A program made the position numbers and the translations under genes. A DNA stretch of 5,876 nucleotides from Calditrichota bacterium (GTDB lineage Bacteria; Calditrichota; Calditrichia; RBG-13-44-9): positions 1-5,876 of the forward strand of contig JAJRXE010000205.1 in NCBI GenBank assembly GCA_024276455.1, written 5' to 3'. A model generated the notes under the pieces. The model was not told the DNA's origin, did not search any database, and saw only the letters and a list, made by a program, of their open reading frames with translations. Below, in pieces: positions 3,987-5,876 of this stretch (positions within the stretch are counted from its first letter, which is position 1; each line of letters opens with the position of its first letter).

Positions 3987-5876
3987 TTACCGAATAAGCA
4001 ATACTTTTTGGATTTTTACCCGGGTTCTGGCCTGGATTCGCAGGATGTAGATACCGCTGCTGACATTTGATGCATTCCAGTGAATTTGATGATAGCCGAT
4101 GGGAAAGGATTGTTTTGCCAGAATAGCTATTTCTCTTCCCAGAAGATCGAACAGAGCAATATCGACTAAACTGTGGGTGGGAAGTGAAAAGCGAACAGTC
4201 AGTTCTTGATTAAAAGGATTGGGATAAACAAAAAGAGATAATTCCTTCTTCTCAGGTGTGGGAGAAGAAGGGAGTCTGGTAAGCCCTTGTTCGTACAGCT
4301 GCCGGATTTCCGGCGGCGTGAGGGGGTAATCGTAAATCCGGATGTCGTCGATGACTCCTTTGAAATTGTAGTTATTGTTGCCGGGCAATACCTGTCCGAT
4401 GGTGAGGTCGTAAGAGGTTGGTAAAAGATTACCCGTCCAGGTGGAAAAATTGTCCAGCTCGCCGTCGAGGTAAATTTCGAAATCGCTTCCATCGTAAAAA
4501 AGGGTGACGTTGTAGTAGCGGAAAAGTTCCAACTGGGTGGCCGAATCCAGGTCCTTGATTCCGGAGTTGGCGCTATAATCGGTTTTGATGGTCCAGCGGA
4601 TCCGCTGGTTGGTAATGGAGACTTTCCAGCGATTTTCCCAGTTGCCGTGGGAAAGCGGGTAGGCCTCGCGGTCGAAAAATTTTTCTACCCGCAACCAGAA
4701 ATTAATGGTGATAGCCTGCCCGAAGTTCAGCTCCGGATCGTTGGGCACGGTGATGTGGTCGTCCACACCGTCGAACCAGAAGGCGCTATTGGGAAGTCCC
4801 AGGCGGTCCACCGTTAGAGCCGCTTCGTACACCTGTCCGTCGTGCCCATTCCCGCTCCGGTCCTGGGCGTCGCCATTGAAAGGGTAATAGGCAATGAGTC
4901 GTCCGGTTGGGAAACCAGCGAAATCGCGAACCAGCAGCAGAAGGCTGTCCCGGGTGCTGGCGCCCCGGCTGTCGGTGACGGTGCAAAAAATCCAGTAGTT
5001 GCCCGGTGTGGCGGGAGCCGTCCACAGGGCGGTGGAATCGCCGGGTTGCAAGTTCCCGCTCCCGGCTTCCCAGGTAAAGGTCAGGGCGTCGTTGTCCGGA
5101 TCGCTGGCCCGGCAGAGCAATTGGCTGCTGGCGCCCAGGTCCACTTTGCGCGGGCGGGCGTTTAATTCCTCAATCTGCGGTGGCCGATTCACCTCTTCCA
5201 CCACCGTAATTTCCAGCGAGGCGCTGTCCTGCAAACCGCCATCATCCTGCACGGTTACCGAGATTCGGTAGCTTCCCGGTTCGGCGGGAGCCATCCAGGA
5301 AACCGTTGCCCCGTTTCCGCTCAGGGTGCCGCCGCTGATTTTCCAGGTGTACTGCAGGGTGGTTGTTTCCCGATCCACGGCGGTGCAGTAAATGGTTCCT
5401 TCGCCATTAACCGGTACCGTGTCCGGACGCACCGCCAGACTTTTGATGCGGGGCGGGTAATTGTCAACCACTGCTCCGGACCGGTAATCCACCACCACAC
5501 CGTTCACCAGTAGCTGATCCAACCGGTGTTCCACTGTACCTCCGGCGGGAGTCACCACCACCAGCAAGGCCCCGTCGGCCGGGAGGGAAAGGAGCGCCGG
5601 TCCGTTTGCCCCCAGCAAGACAAAGCGATTGCTCACCGCGTCGTAGAGGTCGTAGGTGCCGCTTCCGAGGTTCAGGGTCACAGTGGTGTCCACCGGGTAC
5701 GGATTGTAGTAAAGAAAGGACGGATAGGCATCAGCGTGGAAATAATCGGTTTTCAGCAAATCCAGCTGCAGGATGCCCTGAACTTCCGTCGTGTCGATAA
5801 TGCCGCCGAAAATGCCCACATGGGATGACCCGTAGAGGGCCAGGTTGGTTTTTCCCCAACCGCCGCTGACGGCGTC
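3987..5876 (-). CDS. Secreted modular protein with PKD/Ig-like repeats, LamG domain and T9SS type A sorting tail (5' end beyond window)
   Basis: The frame is open to the right edge, giving 629 visible residues; the GTG at 5819 is an internal Val codon, not a start. Numbered from the edge, residues 1-139 are an unrecognised region (SGGWGKTNLALYGSSHVG, then a likely beta-sandwich around NPYPVDTTVTLNLGSGTYDL), perhaps the end of a catalytic module. Residues 140-225 and 230-317 are two PKD/Ig-like domains. Residues 324-531 are a LamG/concanavalin-like domain, from LIAYYPFNGDAQDRSGNGHDG to GVIDDIRIYDYPLTPPEI. A Ser/Pro linker leads to residues 547-629, a T9SS type A C-terminal domain with YPNPFN (551-556), LFDLLGREI, SSGIYILRI and terminal KVLLIR. 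The tail directs export across the outer membrane and surface attachment or release. LamG and PKD domains often bind glycans or proteins, so the ligand is unknown. A terminator-like hairpin follows the stop. Confidence 0.9.
   Translation of the reverse strand, partial: DAVSGGWGKTNLALYGSSHVGIFGGIIDTTEVQGILQLDLLKTDYFHADAYPSFLYYNPYPVDTTVTLNLGSGTYDLYDAVSNRFVLLGANGPALLSLPADGALLVVVTPAGGTVEHRLDQLLVNGVVVDYRSGAVVDNYPPRIKSLAVRPDTVPVNGEGTIYCTAVDRETTTLQYTWKISGGTLSGNGATVSWMAPAEPGSYRISVTVQDDGGLQDSASLEITVVEEVNRPPQIEELNARPRKVDLGASSQLLCRASDPDNDALTFTWEAGSGNLQPGDSTALWTAPATPGNYWIFCTVTDSRGASTRDSLLLLVRDFAGFPTGRLIAYYPFNGDAQDRSGNGHDGQVYEAALTVDRLGLPNSAFWFDGVDDHITVPNDPELNFGQAITINFWLRVEKFFDREAYPLSHGNWENRWKVSITNQRIRWTIKTDYSANSGIKDLDSATQLELFRYYNVTLFYDGSDFEIYLDGELDNFSTWTGNLLPTSYDLTIGQVLPGNNNYNFKGVIDDIRIYDYPLTPPEIRQLYEQGLTRLPSSPTPEKKELSLFVYPNPFNQELTVRFSLPTHSLVDIALFDLLGREIAILAKQSFPIGYHQIHWNASNVSSGIYILRIQARTRVKIQKVLLIR
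4926..5459 (-). repeat. Two tandem PKD/Ig-like domains encoded as a diverged protein repeat
   Basis: The units at 5459-5202 and 5189-4926 share a common order: PP.I..L..RP, then a Cys-containing strand (TIYCTA / QLLCRA), LTFTW or LQYTW, a serine/glycine stretch, W.AP..PG.Y, a (V/C)TV.D..G strand and D S ending. The copies have diverged strongly, so this is an old duplication recognisable at protein level only. Confidence 0.75.

Noticed and set aside
5817..5819. GTG as start codon of the surface protein
   Set aside because: The frame stays open for 19 more codons to the window edge, the upstream residues look like continuous protein, and no signal peptide follows the GTG as expected for a T9SS cargo.

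Overview
The window looks like a piece of chromosome from a bacterium of the FCB superphylum (Calditrichota, KSB1, Ignavibacteria or Zixibacteria-like; the exact phylum cannot be fixed). The main clue is the large surface protein at the right end, which finishes with a type IX secretion (T9SS type A) sorting tail carrying the YPNPFN motif common in those phyla. Every gene I accept is on the minus strand, so transcription runs from right to left.

Layout in transcription order. (1) 5876-3987: a secreted modular protein, open at the window edge, with an unrecognised N-terminal region, two tandem PKD/Ig-like domains, a LamG (concanavalin-like) domain and a T9SS tail. A terminator-like hairpin follows. 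(2) 3621-3121: a small DUF454/YbaN-type inner-membrane protein between two AT-rich non-coding stretches. (3) 2774-1386: an M24B metallopeptidase of the PEPD (prolidase) type with all five metal ligands, behind a plausible promoter, two operator-like boxes and a strong Shine-Dalgarno. (4) 1274-228: a proline racemase-superfamily enzyme whose second catalytic cysteine is replaced by threonine, the mark of trans-3-hydroxy-L-proline dehydratase. (5) 66-1: the first 22 codons of a gene that starts like an ornithine cyclodeaminase/mu-crystallin family protein, a family that includes delta1-pyrroline-2-carboxylate reductases.

Genes 3-5 read as an imino-acid salvage operon. Prolidase would release proline or hydroxyproline from Xaa-Pro/Xaa-Hyp dipeptides, the dehydratase would turn trans-3-hydroxy-L-proline into delta1-pyrroline-2-carboxylate, and the reductase would make L-proline. 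The first two steps rest on visible catalytic residues. The third rests on 22 residues and on context.

Between genes 4 and 5 lies an imperfect long inverted repeat built from AAATTCC/GGAATTT units, which looks like a dispersed intergenic element. I saw no tRNA, rRNA, CRISPR array, insertion sequence or phage gene.
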